Shown here in pieces: positions 8,043 through 18,631 of a stretch of 36,977 bases of DNA (positions within the stretch are counted from its first letter, which is position 1; each line of letters begins with the position of its first letter). The notes beneath the pieces were generated by a model. That model did not search any database and had not been told where the DNA came from. It worked only from the letters and a program-made list of their open reading frames with translations. The translations under genes and the position numbers were made by a program. Origin of the DNA: an uncultured Lachnospiraceae bacterium (lineage in GTDB: Bacteria > Bacillota > Clostridia > Lachnospirales > Lachnospiraceae); NCBI GenBank assembly GCA_946618155.1, contig CAMOKZ010000002.1:1-36977 (forward strand). Reading direction: 5' to 3'.

Positions 8043-9428
8043 ATGGACACCTTAGAAATGATCCGGGATAAATGGGATGAGATTCTGCTTACTGTAAAGG
8101 AAGAGCATGATCTTTCCGATATCTCGTACAAGACCTGGCTTCGGCCGCTGACGGTCTACAGTGTCAGTGATACCAAAATCACTATTCTGGTTCCGTCCGA
8201 GCAGATGGCCGTGGATTATATCAACAAAAAGTATATGTTTCCGCTGAAGGTTGCCATCGCGGAGATCATGAAAACGGAATATGACATTGAGTTCATCCTG
8301 CCCGAGGAAGCCAAGAGCAGGGAGGATGATTCTGCCCAGAAAAGCGGTTCGAGCCGCAGCAATGTCGTCCGCTCCGCCCTGGAGAGGGCTAATCTCAACC
8401 CGAGATATACCTTTGAGACCTTCGTCGTCGGCAGCAACAACAAGTTTGCCCACGCCTGCGCCCTGGCTGTCGCGGAGTCCCCGGCCAGGATGTACAACCC
8501 TCTTTTTATTTACGGCGGTCCCGGACTGGGCAAGACGCATCTGATGCACTCGATCGCGCACTTTATCCTGGAACAGGATCCCTACAAGAAGGTCATCTAT
8601 GTGACCAGTGAGCAGTTCACGAATGAACTGATCGACGCTATCCGTCACGGAAACATGGTCTCCAACAATACCGCCATCAGTTCCTTCCGCGAAAAGTACA
8701 GAAATGTGGATGTTCTCCTCATCGACGATATCCAGTTTATTATAGGAAAGGATGCGACACAGGAGGAGTTTTTCCACACTTTCAACGAACTGCACAATAA
8801 CAATAAGCAGATCATTATCTCCAGTGATAAGCCCCCCAAGGAGATCGATACCCTGGAGGAGCGTTTCCGCTCCAGGTTCGAGAGCGGCATCCTCGCGGAT
8901 ATCTCTTCTCCGGACTATGAGACGAGGGTCGCCATCCTGCGCAAGAAGGAGGAACTGGACGGCTACAACATCAGCGCGGAAGTCATCGACTACATTGCTT
9001 CCAATATAAAGTCCAACATCCGTGAGCTGGAGGGCGCCTTCAACAAGCTGATCGCCCTGAGCCGGCTGGAGCACAAGGAGATCACGCTGGAGCTGGCCGA
9101 GCTTGCCCTTCGGGACATTATCTCCCCCGATGAGTCAAGGCCCATCACGCCGCAGGTCATCATCGATACGGTCGCCGAGCACTTCGGCATCACCTCCGCG
9201 GATATCTGCAGCAACAAGCGCAGCAGCGAGATCGTTATCCCCAGGCAGATCGTGATGTATCTGTGCCGCCATCTGCTGGACATCCCGCTGAAATCCATCG
9301 GGACCTACATCGGCAAACGCGATCACTCCACGGTGATCTACGGTGTAAAAAAGATTGAAACAGACCTGCAGACGTCGGAAACTCTGCGTACGGCTGTGGA
9401 TATCATCAGGAAAAAACTGAATCCGTGA
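8043..9428 (+). CDS. dnaA: chromosomal replication initiator protein DnaA
   Basis: DnaA binds oriC boxes as an ATP-bound filament and melts the DNA unwinding element. The 461-residue protein has domain I (1-80, WDEILLTVKEE, SYKTWLRPL), a short polar linker, and the AAA+ domain. That domain shows Walker A GGPGLGKT (158-165), Walker B LLIDDIQF and sensor I IISSDKPP. Domain IV contains the box-binding helix-turn-helix, ending KSIGTYIGKRDHSTVIYG. The ATG at 8043 was chosen because GAAGGAG lies 5 nt upstream. An in-frame TTG 60 bp earlier overlaps the promoter -35 element. Confidence 0.98.
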   Translation: MDTLEMIRDKWDEILLTVKEEHDLSDISYKTWLRPLTVYSVSDTKITILVPSEQMAVDYINKKYMFPLKVAIAEIMKTEYDIEFILPEEAKSREDDSAQKSGSSRSNVVRSALERANLNPRYTFETFVVGSNNKFAHACALAVAESPARMYNPLFIYGGPGLGKTHLMHSIAHFILEQDPYKKVIYVTSEQFTNELIDAIRHGNMVSNNTAISSFREKYRNVDVLLIDDIQFIIGKDATQEEFFHTFNELHNNNKQIIISSDKPPKEIDTLEERFRSRFESGILADISSPDYETRVAILRKKEELDGYNISAEVIDYIASNIKSNIRELEGAFNKLIALSRLEHKEITLELAELALRDIISPDESRPITPQVIIDTVAEHFGITSADICSNKRSSEIVIPRQIVMYLCRHLLDIPLKSIGTYIGKRDHSTVIYGVKKIETDLQTSETLRTAVDIIRKKLNP

Positions 9429-9610
9429 AATTCGCCCTCAACTTTATCCACTGCTTCAGGCGGATCCTCCCCCGGCGGCAAACATGCTTCCGGACGGGAT
9501 CTTTCCTTTGCCTGTGCGGCGTCGGAGGGTTTTTCACATCTTAACAGCCCCTATTATGACGATTACTGATTATTTTATTTCTTTATTGTTTTGAAAGGAC
9601 CCGCTGCGGT
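9429..9610. other. oriC, downstream part: DnaA box and AT-rich tract between dnaA and dnaN
   Basis: This 182-bp gap holds TTATCCACT (9444-9452, one mismatch to the DnaA consensus). Near its end is a strongly AT-rich, T-rich stretch (about 9561-9594, five G/C in 34). In Bacillus the unwinding element lies in the same place, between dnaA and dnaN, so this is a plausible DNA unwinding element. No convincing dnaN promoter or dnaA terminator was found here. Confidence 0.55.
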
Positions 9611-10711
9611 ATGAAAATCATCTGTTCAAAAAGTGAACTGCTGAAGAAGATCAGTATTGTAATCAAAGCTGTACCGGCCAAGACCACCATGCCTGTTCTG
9701 GAGTGCATCCTCATCCGGGCTGAAGGCGGTGAGATCAGGTTTACGGCTAACGATATGGAACTCGGTATTGAAACGGTCGTGGAAGGCGTTATCCTGGAGG
9801 TCGGTCAGGCTGCCCTGGAGGCAAAGCTGTTCTCCGATATCGTGCGCAAGCTTCCCGAAGCTGATGTCTCGATCGAGGCGGATGCGGCCGGCAAGGCTGT
9901 GATCAGCTGTGAGAAGGCGATCTTCCGGATCACCGGCAGGGACGCGGACGAATTCTCCGCCATCCCCGTTGTGGAAAAAGAGCATCCTGTTACGGTATCG
10001 CAGTTCTCCCTGCGCGAAGCGATCCAGCAGACGATCTTTTCCATTGCGCCCAACGACACCAACAAAATGATGGCCGGCGAGCTCTTTGAGATCGAAGGAG
10101 ACAGGTGGAAGATCGTTTCCCTGGACGGTCACCGCATCTCCATCCGCCAGATCACCCTGCGCGAATCCTACGATCCGGTGAAGGTCATCGTCCCGGGCAA
10201 GACCCTGGGCGAGATCGCGAAGATCCTCACGGGCGACGCGCAGGACGACGTGTACATGTATTTCACGAAGAACCACGTCATGTTCGAGTTCGACAAGACG
10301 ACGGTGGTCTCCCGCCTGATCGAGGGCAACTATTTCCGCATCGACCAGATGCTGACGACGGATTACCTGACCAAGGTGATGATCAGCAAGAGAGAACTGC
10401 TCGACTGTATCGACAGGGCGACGCTCCTGGTCAAGGAGAGCGACAAAAAGCCCATCATCATGGACATCAAGGAAGACAGCATGGAGCTGAAGATCGATTC
10501 CCAGATCGGTTCCATGGATGAAGAGATCGCAATCGAAAAAGAAGGCCGCGACATGATGATCGGCTTCAATCCGCGCTACCTGATCGACGCGCTGCGCGTC
10601 ATCGACGATGAGACCGTAGGCCTCTACTTCGTCAACACCAAGGCGCCGTGCTTCATCCGCGACGAGCAGCTGTCGTATATCTATCTGATCCTGCCCGTAA
10701 ACTTTGTATAA
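9611..10711 (+). CDS. dnaN: DNA polymerase III subunit beta (sliding clamp)
   Basis: The beta clamp is a ring-shaped dimer that tethers DNA polymerase III and other enzymes to DNA. The 366-residue protein has the three-domain clamp layout. Family motifs visible are MKIICSKSELLKKISIV at the start, TMPVLECILIRAEGGEIRFTANDMELGIE, and the C-terminal YIYLILPVNFV, which ends in the usual LP(V/M)R-like position. AAAGGA lies 13 nt before the ATG, a rather long spacer. It follows dnaA across the AT-rich gap. Confidence 0.97.
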   Translation: MKIICSKSELLKKISIVIKAVPAKTTMPVLECILIRAEGGEIRFTANDMELGIETVVEGVILEVGQAALEAKLFSDIVRKLPEADVSIEADAAGKAVISCEKAIFRITGRDADEFSAIPVVEKEHPVTVSQFSLREAIQQTIFSIAPNDTNKMMAGELFEIEGDRWKIVSLDGHRISIRQITLRESYDPVKVIVPGKTLGEIAKILTGDAQDDVYMYFTKNHVMFEFDKTTVVSRLIEGNYFRIDQMLTTDYLTKVMISKRELLDCIDRATLLVKESDKKPIIMDIKEDSMELKIDSQIGSMDEEIAIEKEGRDMMIGFNPRYLIDALRVIDDETVGLYFVNTKAPCFIRDEQLSYIYLILPVNFV

Positions 10712-10759
10712 AGGCGCCCGGTACAGGATTATCAATTTTTGTTGAAAAGAAGGAATAAT

Positions 10760-10975
10760 ATGTCTCAGATTTTTATCAGGGATGAGTTTATCAAGCTCGG
10801 CCAGCTGCTTAAGCTTGCCGGCCTTTGCGATACCGGCGCGGACGCCAAAGAGGTCATTCTGGAGGGTCTTGTCCAGGTGAACGGGGAGACCGCCCTGCAG
10901 AGGGGCAAAAAGGTCGTCCCCGGCGATACGGTCACCTTTGACGGGCAGACGGTCACGGTGGAAAAGAGACAGTAA
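10760..10975 (+). CDS. yaaA: S4-domain RNA-binding protein YaaA (RlbA)
   Basis: This 71-residue protein is a single S4-like RNA-binding fold: FIKLGQLLKLAGLCDTGADAK, then VQVNGE and RGKKVVPGDTV. It is the small protein found between dnaN and recF in Firmicutes; in Bacillus it has been linked to ribosome assembly. The ATG at 10760 is preferred because AAGGA lies just before it. Upstream in-frame TTG codons would place the ribosome-binding site inside the gene. It ends 9 bp before recF. Confidence 0.9.
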   Translation: MSQIFIRDEFIKLGQLLKLAGLCDTGADAKEVILEGLVQVNGETALQRGKKVVPGDTVTFDGQTVTVEKRQ

Positions 10976-10984
10976 AGCGCTGGT

Positions 10985-12067
10985 ATGAGAATCGATTCGG
11001 TCAGACTGGATAATTTCCGCAATTATGAGACCCTGGAACTTCATCCCGACCCGGGGATCAATCTGTTTTACGGCGATAACGCGCAGGGGAAGACGAATAT
11101 CCTCGAGGCCGTCTATGTGTGCGGCACGACGCGTTCCCACCGGGGCGGGAAGGATAAAGAGATGATCCGGTTCGGATGTGAGGAATCCCACATCCGGATG
11201 GAAGTGACAAAAAAGGAGATTCCCTGGCGCATCGATATGCACCTGAAAAAGAGCAGGGCTAAGGGAATTGCGGTGAACGGCGCCCCCATCCGGCGGGCGG
11301 GGGAGCTGCTGGGCATCTGCAATTTTGTTTTTTTCTCTCCGGAGGATCTGGGCATCATCAAGAACGGCCCCGCCCAGCGGCGCCGGTTCATGGACATGGA
11401 GCTGTGCCAGCTCGACGCCCTCTATGTGCGGGATCTTTCCGCCTACAGCAGGGTCCTCATGCAGAGGGGATCGCTGCTGCGCGACCTGCCCTTCCATCCG
11501 GAACTGGAGGATACCATCGGCGTCTGGGACCTGCAGCTTGAGCAGTACGGGACCAGGCTGATCCGCGCGAGGGAACGGTTCGTGGAAGAACTCAACGCAC
11601 TGACCGGTCCCATCCACGAGCGCATCTCCGGCGGCAGAGAGTCTCTGACCATCATTTACGAGAAAAATACAGAGCCGGATAATTTTGCTGCCCAGATCAG
11701 GGAAAACGCGAAGCGGGACAGGAAGCTCAAGCTTACCCATACCGGACCGCACCGCGATGATCTGGGACTCTTCATCGGCGGCGAGGACATCCGCCGTTTC
11801 GGTTCCCAGGGGCAGCAGAGGACGGCAGCCCTTTCGCTCAAGCTCGCGGAGATCGAGCTGGTCAGGAAACGGAGCGGGGAAGGGCCTGTGCTCCTGCTTG
11901 ACGACGTGCTCTCGGAACTTGACCGGGCACGGCAGCGGGATCTTTTGGACAGCATCGGCGACATACAGACTTTGATCACAGGTACGGGCACGGACGCTTT
12001 TCTCGAGAGCGGCTTCCACATCGACCGCCTGTACCAGGTGAAAGCGGGAAAGCTTGCACAGATCTGA
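10985..12067 (+). CDS. recF: DNA replication and repair protein RecF
   Basis: RecF is an SMC-like ATPase that, with RecO and RecR, loads RecA at single-strand gaps. The 360-residue protein shows Walker A GDNAQGKT (30-37), the TRSHR segment, and the signature FGSQGQQRTAALSLKLAEIEL. Walker B is LLLDDVLSELD. It begins 9 bp after yaaA with no strong Shine-Dalgarno, so translation is probably coupled, and it ends 24 bp before the preferred gyrB start. Confidence 0.97.
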   Translation: MRIDSVRLDNFRNYETLELHPDPGINLFYGDNAQGKTNILEAVYVCGTTRSHRGGKDKEMIRFGCEESHIRMEVTKKEIPWRIDMHLKKSRAKGIAVNGAPIRRAGELLGICNFVFFSPEDLGIIKNGPAQRRRFMDMELCQLDALYVRDLSAYSRVLMQRGSLLRDLPFHPELEDTIGVWDLQLEQYGTRLIRARERFVEELNALTGPIHERISGGRESLTIIYEKNTEPDNFAAQIRENAKRDRKLKLTHTGPHRDDLGLFIGGEDIRRFGSQGQQRTAALSLKLAEIELVRKRSGEGPVLLLDDVLSELDRARQRDLLDSIGDIQTLITGTGTDAFLESGFHIDRLYQVKAGKLAQI

Positions 12068-14008
<1,941 letters not shown>

Positions 14009-14037
14009 AATCTATCAGAACATGCGAGGACAGACTT

Positions 14038-16602
14038 TTGGAAGATACGATTTTTGATCAGATTCAGGAAGTAGATCTGCAAAAGACCATGGAGGAGTCC
14101 TACATTGATTACGCGATGAGCGTAATTGCCTCCAGGGCCCTGCCGGACGCGAGGGACGGTCTTAAGCCCGTGCAGCGCAGAGTCCTGTACTCCATGATCG
14201 AACTGAATAACGGTCCCGACAAGCCGCACCGCAAATGCGCGCGTATCGTCGGCGATACGATGGGTAAATACCATCCCCACGGGGACAGCTCGATCTACGG
14301 GGCGCTGGTCAACATGGCGCAGCCCTGGTCGACGCGCTACCCGCTCGTGGACGGTCACGGCAATTTCGGTTCCGTGGACGGCGACGGCGCGGCTGCCATG
14401 CGTTACACGGAGGCGCGCCTGAGCAGGATCTCCATGGAGATGCTCGCGGACATCGGCAAGGATACCGTGGACTTTGTCCCGAACTTTGATGAGACCGAAA
14501 AGGAACCGGTGGTCCTGCCCTCCCGTTTCCCCAACCTTCTGGTGAACGGGACGACGGGCATCGCGGTGGGTATGGCGACGAACATCCCGCCGCACAATCT
14601 GCGGGAGGTCATCGCGGCCTTAAACCGCATTATCGAGGATAAGATCGAGGACAGGGAGCCCACCTCCCTGGAGGAGATCATGACGATCATCAAGGGGCCG
14701 GATTTCCCGACCGGCGCGATGATCATGGGCAGAAGGGGCATCGAGGAGGCCTACCGCACCGGACGCGGAAAGATCCGGGTGCGCGCCGTCACGGATATCG
14801 AGACCCTGCCCAACGGAAAGAGCAAGATCGTGGTGACGGAGCTGCCGTACCTGGTCAACAAGGCCCGCCTGATCGAGAAGATGGCGGAGCTGGTCAGGGA
14901 CCGCAGGATAGAGGGCATCACGGGAATCACGGACGAGTCCAGCCGCGAGGGGATGCGGATCAGCATCGACGTGCGGCGCGACGCCAACGCGAACGTGATC
15001 CTGAACCAGCTTTTCCGGCATACCCAGCTGCAGGATACCTTCGGCGTCATCATGCTGGCCCTCGACGGGAACCGGCCGAAGGTGATGAATCTCCTGGAGA
15101 TGCTGAACATCTACCTGCGGCACCAGGAGGACGTCGTCACCAGACGGACGAAGTACGACCTGAACCGCGCGCAGGAACGCGCGCATATCCTGGAAGGCCT
15201 GCTGAAGGCCCTCGATTTTATCGATGAAGTGATCGCCATCATCCGCGGCAGCCGGACGACGCCGGAAGCCAAGGAAGGGCTGATCGCCCGCTTCGAGCTC
15301 TCCGACGTCCAGGCCCAGGCGATCGTGGACATGCGTCTGCGCACCCTGACCGGTCTGGAAAGAGAGAAGCTGGAGAACGAGTACAAGGAGCTGATGGCAA
15401 AGATCAGAGAGCTGCAGGCCATCCTGGGCGATGAAAAGCTGCTGCTCGGCGTCATCCGCGACGAGCTGACCATCGTCAGCGAGAAGTACGGGGACGAGAG
15501 AAGGACCCAGTTCGGGCATGATGTCTTCGATTTTACCACCGAGGAGCTCATCCCGAAGGAGACCGTCGTGATCACGCGGACGCGCCTGGGCTACATCAAG
15601 CGGATGTCTGAGGACACCTTCCACAGCCAGGGCCGCGGCGGCAAGGGCGTGAAGGGACTCCAGACGCTGGAGGATGACTACATCGAGGACATCCTCATGA
15701 CCGGCACCCACCACTACCTGATGTTCTTTACGAACCTGGGCAGGGTATACCGGCTCAAGGCCTACGAGATCCCGGAGGCGGGCAGGACGGCGAGGGGCGT
15801 TGCCCTGATCAACCTGCTGCAGCTGATGCCGGACGAGAAGATCTCCGCGGTCATTCCGGTGCGGCGGTTTGAGGAAGGCAGATACATGTTTATGGTCACC
15901 CGCATGGGGATCATCAAAAAGACGCCGCTGATGCAGTACGCGAACGTGCGCAAAAACGGCCTTGCGGCGATCAGCCTGCGGGACGGCGACGAGCTGGTCG
16001 GCGTGCGCGTGGTCCACGGGGACAGCCATGTGTTCCTTGTCTCCCGCTTCGGCCAGTGCATCCGCTTTGACCTGACCGAGGTGCGCAGCATCGGCCGCTC
16101 CTCCATGGGCGTGACGGGCATGCGCCTGGCGAAAGGCGATGAGGTCGTCTCCCTGCAGACGGATTACGACGGCGACCATCTGCTCGTGGTATCGGAAAAG
16201 GGCATGGGCAAGCTGGTGCCGATCGCGTCCTTTGACCCGCATCACCGCGGCGGCAAGGGCATCCGGTGCTATAACGTGACAGAGCGCTCGGGGAAGGTAT
16301 TTACCTCGATGATTCTGTATCCGGACAATGAGATCATGCTGATCAACAGCTCCGGCACGGTCATCCGGCTCCTGTGCGAGGAGATCTCCATCCAGGGACG
16401 GACGAGCACGGGCGTGCGCCTGATGAACCTGAAGGAAGGCGAGAGCATTGCCGGCCTGACCAGAGTCCCGGAGGAGCATTCCGTCGAGACCACGACGGAT
16501 ACCGAGGAAGAGGATCCGGAGGAATACCTGGAAGAAGAGCAGGATGTCTACGGGGATGAGGACACGCCCGAGGATCCTGAGGACGGAGAAGACGACGAGT
16601 AA
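14038..16602 (+). CDS. gyrA: DNA gyrase subunit A
   Basis: GyrA carries the DNA-cleaving tyrosine and the DNA-wrapping C-terminal domain of gyrase. The 854-residue protein starts at TTG 14038, seven nt after AGGA. No ATG is available nearby. The active-site Tyr lies in [10 protein letters not shown], and the GyrA box QGRGGKG marks the wrapping domain. The quinolone region reads [12 protein letters not shown]. Ser84 matches E. coli Ser83, but Gly88 replaces the usual Asp/Glu87. The last 40 residues are extremely acidic, a known feature of GyrA tails that tunes wrapping. No clear terminator follows. Confidence 0.98.
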   Translation: MEDTIFDQIQEVDLQKTMEESYIDYAMSVIASRALPDARDGLKPVQRRVLYSMIELNNGPDKPHRKCARIVGDTMGKYHPHGDSSIYGALVNMAQPWSTRYPLVDGHGNFGSVDGDGAAAMRYTEARLSRISMEMLADIGKDTVDFVPNFDETEKEPVVLPSRFPNLLVNGTTGIAVGMATNIPPHNLREVIAALNRIIEDKIEDREPTSLEEIMTIIKGPDFPTGAMIMGRRGIEEAYRTGRGKIRVRAVTDIETLPNGKSKIVVTELPYLVNKARLIEKMAELVRDRRIEGITGITDESSREGMRISIDVRRDANANVILNQLFRHTQLQDTFGVIMLALDGNRPKVMNLLEMLNIYLRHQEDVVTRRTKYDLNRAQERAHILEGLLKALDFIDEVIAIIRGSRTTPEAKEGLIARFELSDVQAQAIVDMRLRTLTGLEREKLENEYKELMAKIRELQAILGDEKLLLGVIRDELTIVSEKYGDERRTQFGHDVFDFTTEELIPKETVVITRTRLGYIKRMSEDTFHSQGRGGKGVKGLQTLEDDYIEDILMTGTHHYLMFFTNLGRVYRLKAYEIPEAGRTARGVALINLLQLMPDEKISAVIPVRRFEEGRYMFMVTRMGIIKKTPLMQYANVRKNGLAAISLRDGDELVGVRVVHGDSHVFLVSRFGQCIRFDLTEVRSIGRSSMGVTGMRLAKGDEVVSLQTDYDGDHLLVVSEKGMGKLVPIASFDPHHRGGKGIRCYNVTERSGKVFTSMILYPDNEIMLINSSGTVIRLLCEEISIQGRTSTGVRLMNLKEGESIAGLTRVPEEHSVETTTDTEEEDPEEYLEEEQDVYGDEDTPEDPEDGEDDE

Positions 16603-16714
16603 GCTGCCTGCCGCACCTTAGGCGGCGCTCCGGCGCTTTTCATGGGAATAGGCGGTAAGAGGGGGGACTGCTGCTGTCCGTGGCGGTCTTCTCTCACGTT
16701 CATGAAGGACGGAT
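16603..16714. other. intergenic gap after gyrA
   Basis: These 112 bp hold a weak GC-rich hairpin (16610-16626, five pairs) and a GCGC/GCGC pair ending before TTTT at about 16637-16640. Either could slow transcription after gyrA but neither is a convincing terminator. No strong promoter was found for the next gene. Confidence 0.3.
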
Positions 16715-18559
16715 GTGAGAATGAAAGCAAAAGACAATACGCTCCTTTACGTGATTATTTTTGTGCTCCTGTTCGTGATCGGGGTCATGAGCTTTTTCCT
16801 GATGCGGGCCTATCGGAGCCGCGATCTTAAGCGGAGCGCGGCCGGGGAGGCGGCCACTGTCAGCGAACAGGACGCCAGTCTGCACGCCGGGGACGGCCCG
16901 GAGAGCTTCGGGACGGAATCGGTCTTTGCCGGTGAGGAGACCGGGATGACCGAGGACCTTACCGAGGCGGCGGAGGAATCGGTGTTCGGCGAAGGGGAAG
17001 AGGCGATGACCGAAGCCCTTACCGAACAGGCGGCTCCCGAGACGGAGACCGAGCCGGTGAAGAACGGCTTTAAGGTCTGCCTGGATCCCGGACATCAGGG
17101 ATCGGACATCGACATGAGCGAGCCGGAACCGATCGGACCGGGCGCGGAGGAGACGAAGGCGAAGGCCACCACCGGGACCCAGGGGAATTACACCGGCGTT
17201 CCCGAATACCGGCTGAACCTGGATATCGCCATCGAAGTGCGCGACCTGCTGGAAGCGCGCGGCTACGAAGTGGTGATGACCAGGACCATCCACGAGGCGG
17301 CGATCAGCAACAGCGAAAGAGCGCAGCTGGCTGCGGCAGAGGGCTGCGATATCTCGGTGCGCATCCACGCGAACAGCTCGGAGGATACGTCGATCAGCGG
17401 CGCCCTTGCCATGTGCGTGACGCCCGAAAACCCCTACGCCCCGCAGATCTACGAGGAGAGCCGCAGGCTGTCCGAGACGGTGCTGGGCGCCTACTGCGCA
17501 CAGACGGGCATGAACAACCTGGGCATCCAGGAGACGGACGGGATGACGGGGCTCAACTGGAGCACCATCCCGGTGACCATTCTGGAGATGGGCTTTATGA
17601 GCAATGAGAGCGACGATACCAGGATGCAGGAGGAAAGCTTCCGGGAGAAGATGGTCCTCGGCATCGCGGACGGCATCGACGCCTATTTCGGCCTGACCGG
17701 CGAGACGGCGGGCGAAGAGGAAGCCGGCACGGAAGGCGCCGGACAGGAAGAGGTCCCTGAGGACGAAGGGCCCGCGGGCGAAGCCGCCAGCCAGGTCTTT
17801 GCGGGCAGGGAGGCGATGGGCGAGCGCTGGAGCCTCTGCGTCATCGACCTTGCCGGAGATAAGACCTACCAGCACGGGGCGAACCTGAAGATGCAGTCGG
17901 CCAGCGTGATCAAGTGCTTCATCATGGGCGCGGTCTATGACCGGATCTGCTACCCCGCCTCCGAGGAGACCGCGATCACCTATCCGGAGTCCTACGAAGG
18001 AGAGCTGCGCTCCCTTCTCGAGCAGATGATCTCGGTCAGCGACAACGCCGCGGCGAACCGCCTGATCGAAATTCTGGGCAAGGATGATTTTGCCGCCGGC
18101 GCAGAGATCGTCAATCAGTTCTGCGTTGAGCACGGCTACACCGGGAGCAGCGTGGGCAGACGGTTCCTGGAGGAAAATCCCTCCGGCGACAATTATACCT
18201 GCGCGGCGGACTGCGCAAAGATCCTTGCGGATATCTACCGGGGCGAACTGGTGAGCCCCGAGGCTTCGGAAAAAATGCTGGGCCTGCTGAAAATGCAGAC
18301 CAACCTCTCCAAGATCCCGTCCGGCCTGCCGGAGGGGACGCAGACGGCCAACAAGACCGGCGAGATGCCCGAGGGCTACGGCCTCGGCTGCATCGAGAAC
18401 GACATGGCGATCGTCTACGGACCGGAGGGGGACTACGCGATCGCGGTGCTCTCCAATGAGCTCGCGGGCAGAAATGACGAAGCAGTCTCCGCCATCCGCC
18501 GGGTCTCCACCATCGTGTGGAACTGGTTCGGCGGCGTAACAGAGGAGGCCGCGGCGTAA
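16715..18559 (+). CDS. membrane-anchored N-acetylmuramoyl-L-alanine amidase fused to a serine beta-lactamase-like domain
   Basis: The 614-residue protein has an N-terminal membrane anchor (about 10-30) and an acidic Glu/Thr-rich linker (41-115). Next is an Amidase_3 domain (about 118-328) with zinc ligands His127 (LDPGHQG), Glu164 and His218 (RIHAN), and catalytic Glu291 (ILEMGF). After a second Glu/Gly-rich linker (330-368) comes a class A beta-lactamase/PBP-type domain with SVIK (397-400), SDN (442-444) and KTG (547-549). The amidase half should cut between MurNAc and L-Ala outside the cell. The second half may be a DD-peptidase, a beta-lactamase or a binding module, because no clear omega-loop Glu can be assigned. 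The start is GTG 16715 (AAGGA 5 nt upstream) or ATG 16721. Confidence 0.9.
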   Translation: MRMKAKDNTLLYVIIFVLLFVIGVMSFFLMRAYRSRDLKRSAAGEAATVSEQDASLHAGDGPESFGTESVFAGEETGMTEDLTEAAEESVFGEGEEAMTEALTEQAAPETETEPVKNGFKVCLDPGHQGSDIDMSEPEPIGPGAEETKAKATTGTQGNYTGVPEYRLNLDIAIEVRDLLEARGYEVVMTRTIHEAAISNSERAQLAAAEGCDISVRIHANSSEDTSISGALAMCVTPENPYAPQIYEESRRLSETVLGAYCAQTGMNNLGIQETDGMTGLNWSTIPVTILEMGFMSNESDDTRMQEESFREKMVLGIADGIDAYFGLTGETAGEEEAGTEGAGQEEVPEDEGPAGEAASQVFAGREAMGERWSLCVIDLAGDKTYQHGANLKMQSASVIKCFIMGAVYDRICYPASEETAITYPESYEGELRSLLEQMISVSDNAAANRLIEILGKDDFAAGAEIVNQFCVEHGYTGSSVGRRFLEENPSGDNYTCAADCAKILADIYRGELVSPEASEKMLGLLKMQTNLSKIPSGLPEGTQTANKTGEMPEGYGLGCIENDMAIVYGPEGDYAIAVLSNELAGRNDEAVSAIRRVSTIVWNWFGGVTEEAAA

Positions 18560-18581
18560 GGGCCCGGCCGGACTGCCTGCC

Positions 18582-18609
18582 TACACCGGACTACTTACAC
18601 CGGATTACG
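18582..18609 (+). repeat. short tandem repeat before murT
   Basis: Two adjacent 14-bp units (TACACCGGACTACT and TACACCGGATTACG) differ at two positions. They lie in the 72-bp gap between the amidase fusion gene and murT, just before the murT ribosome-binding site. No function is evident. Confidence 0.5.
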
Positions 18610-18631
18610 TACAGAGGGAGTGAACAGATAC

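Noticed and set aside
9626-12019. A 797-codon open frame on the minus strand across dnaN and recF
   Set aside because: It is antisense to dnaN, yaaA and recF, all clear family members. Its length follows from the GC-rich third positions of those genes. It lacks a recognisable domain.
14620-16479. A 619-codon open frame on the minus strand over gyrA
   Set aside because: It is fully antisense to gyrA and has no family resemblance; an artefact of codon bias.
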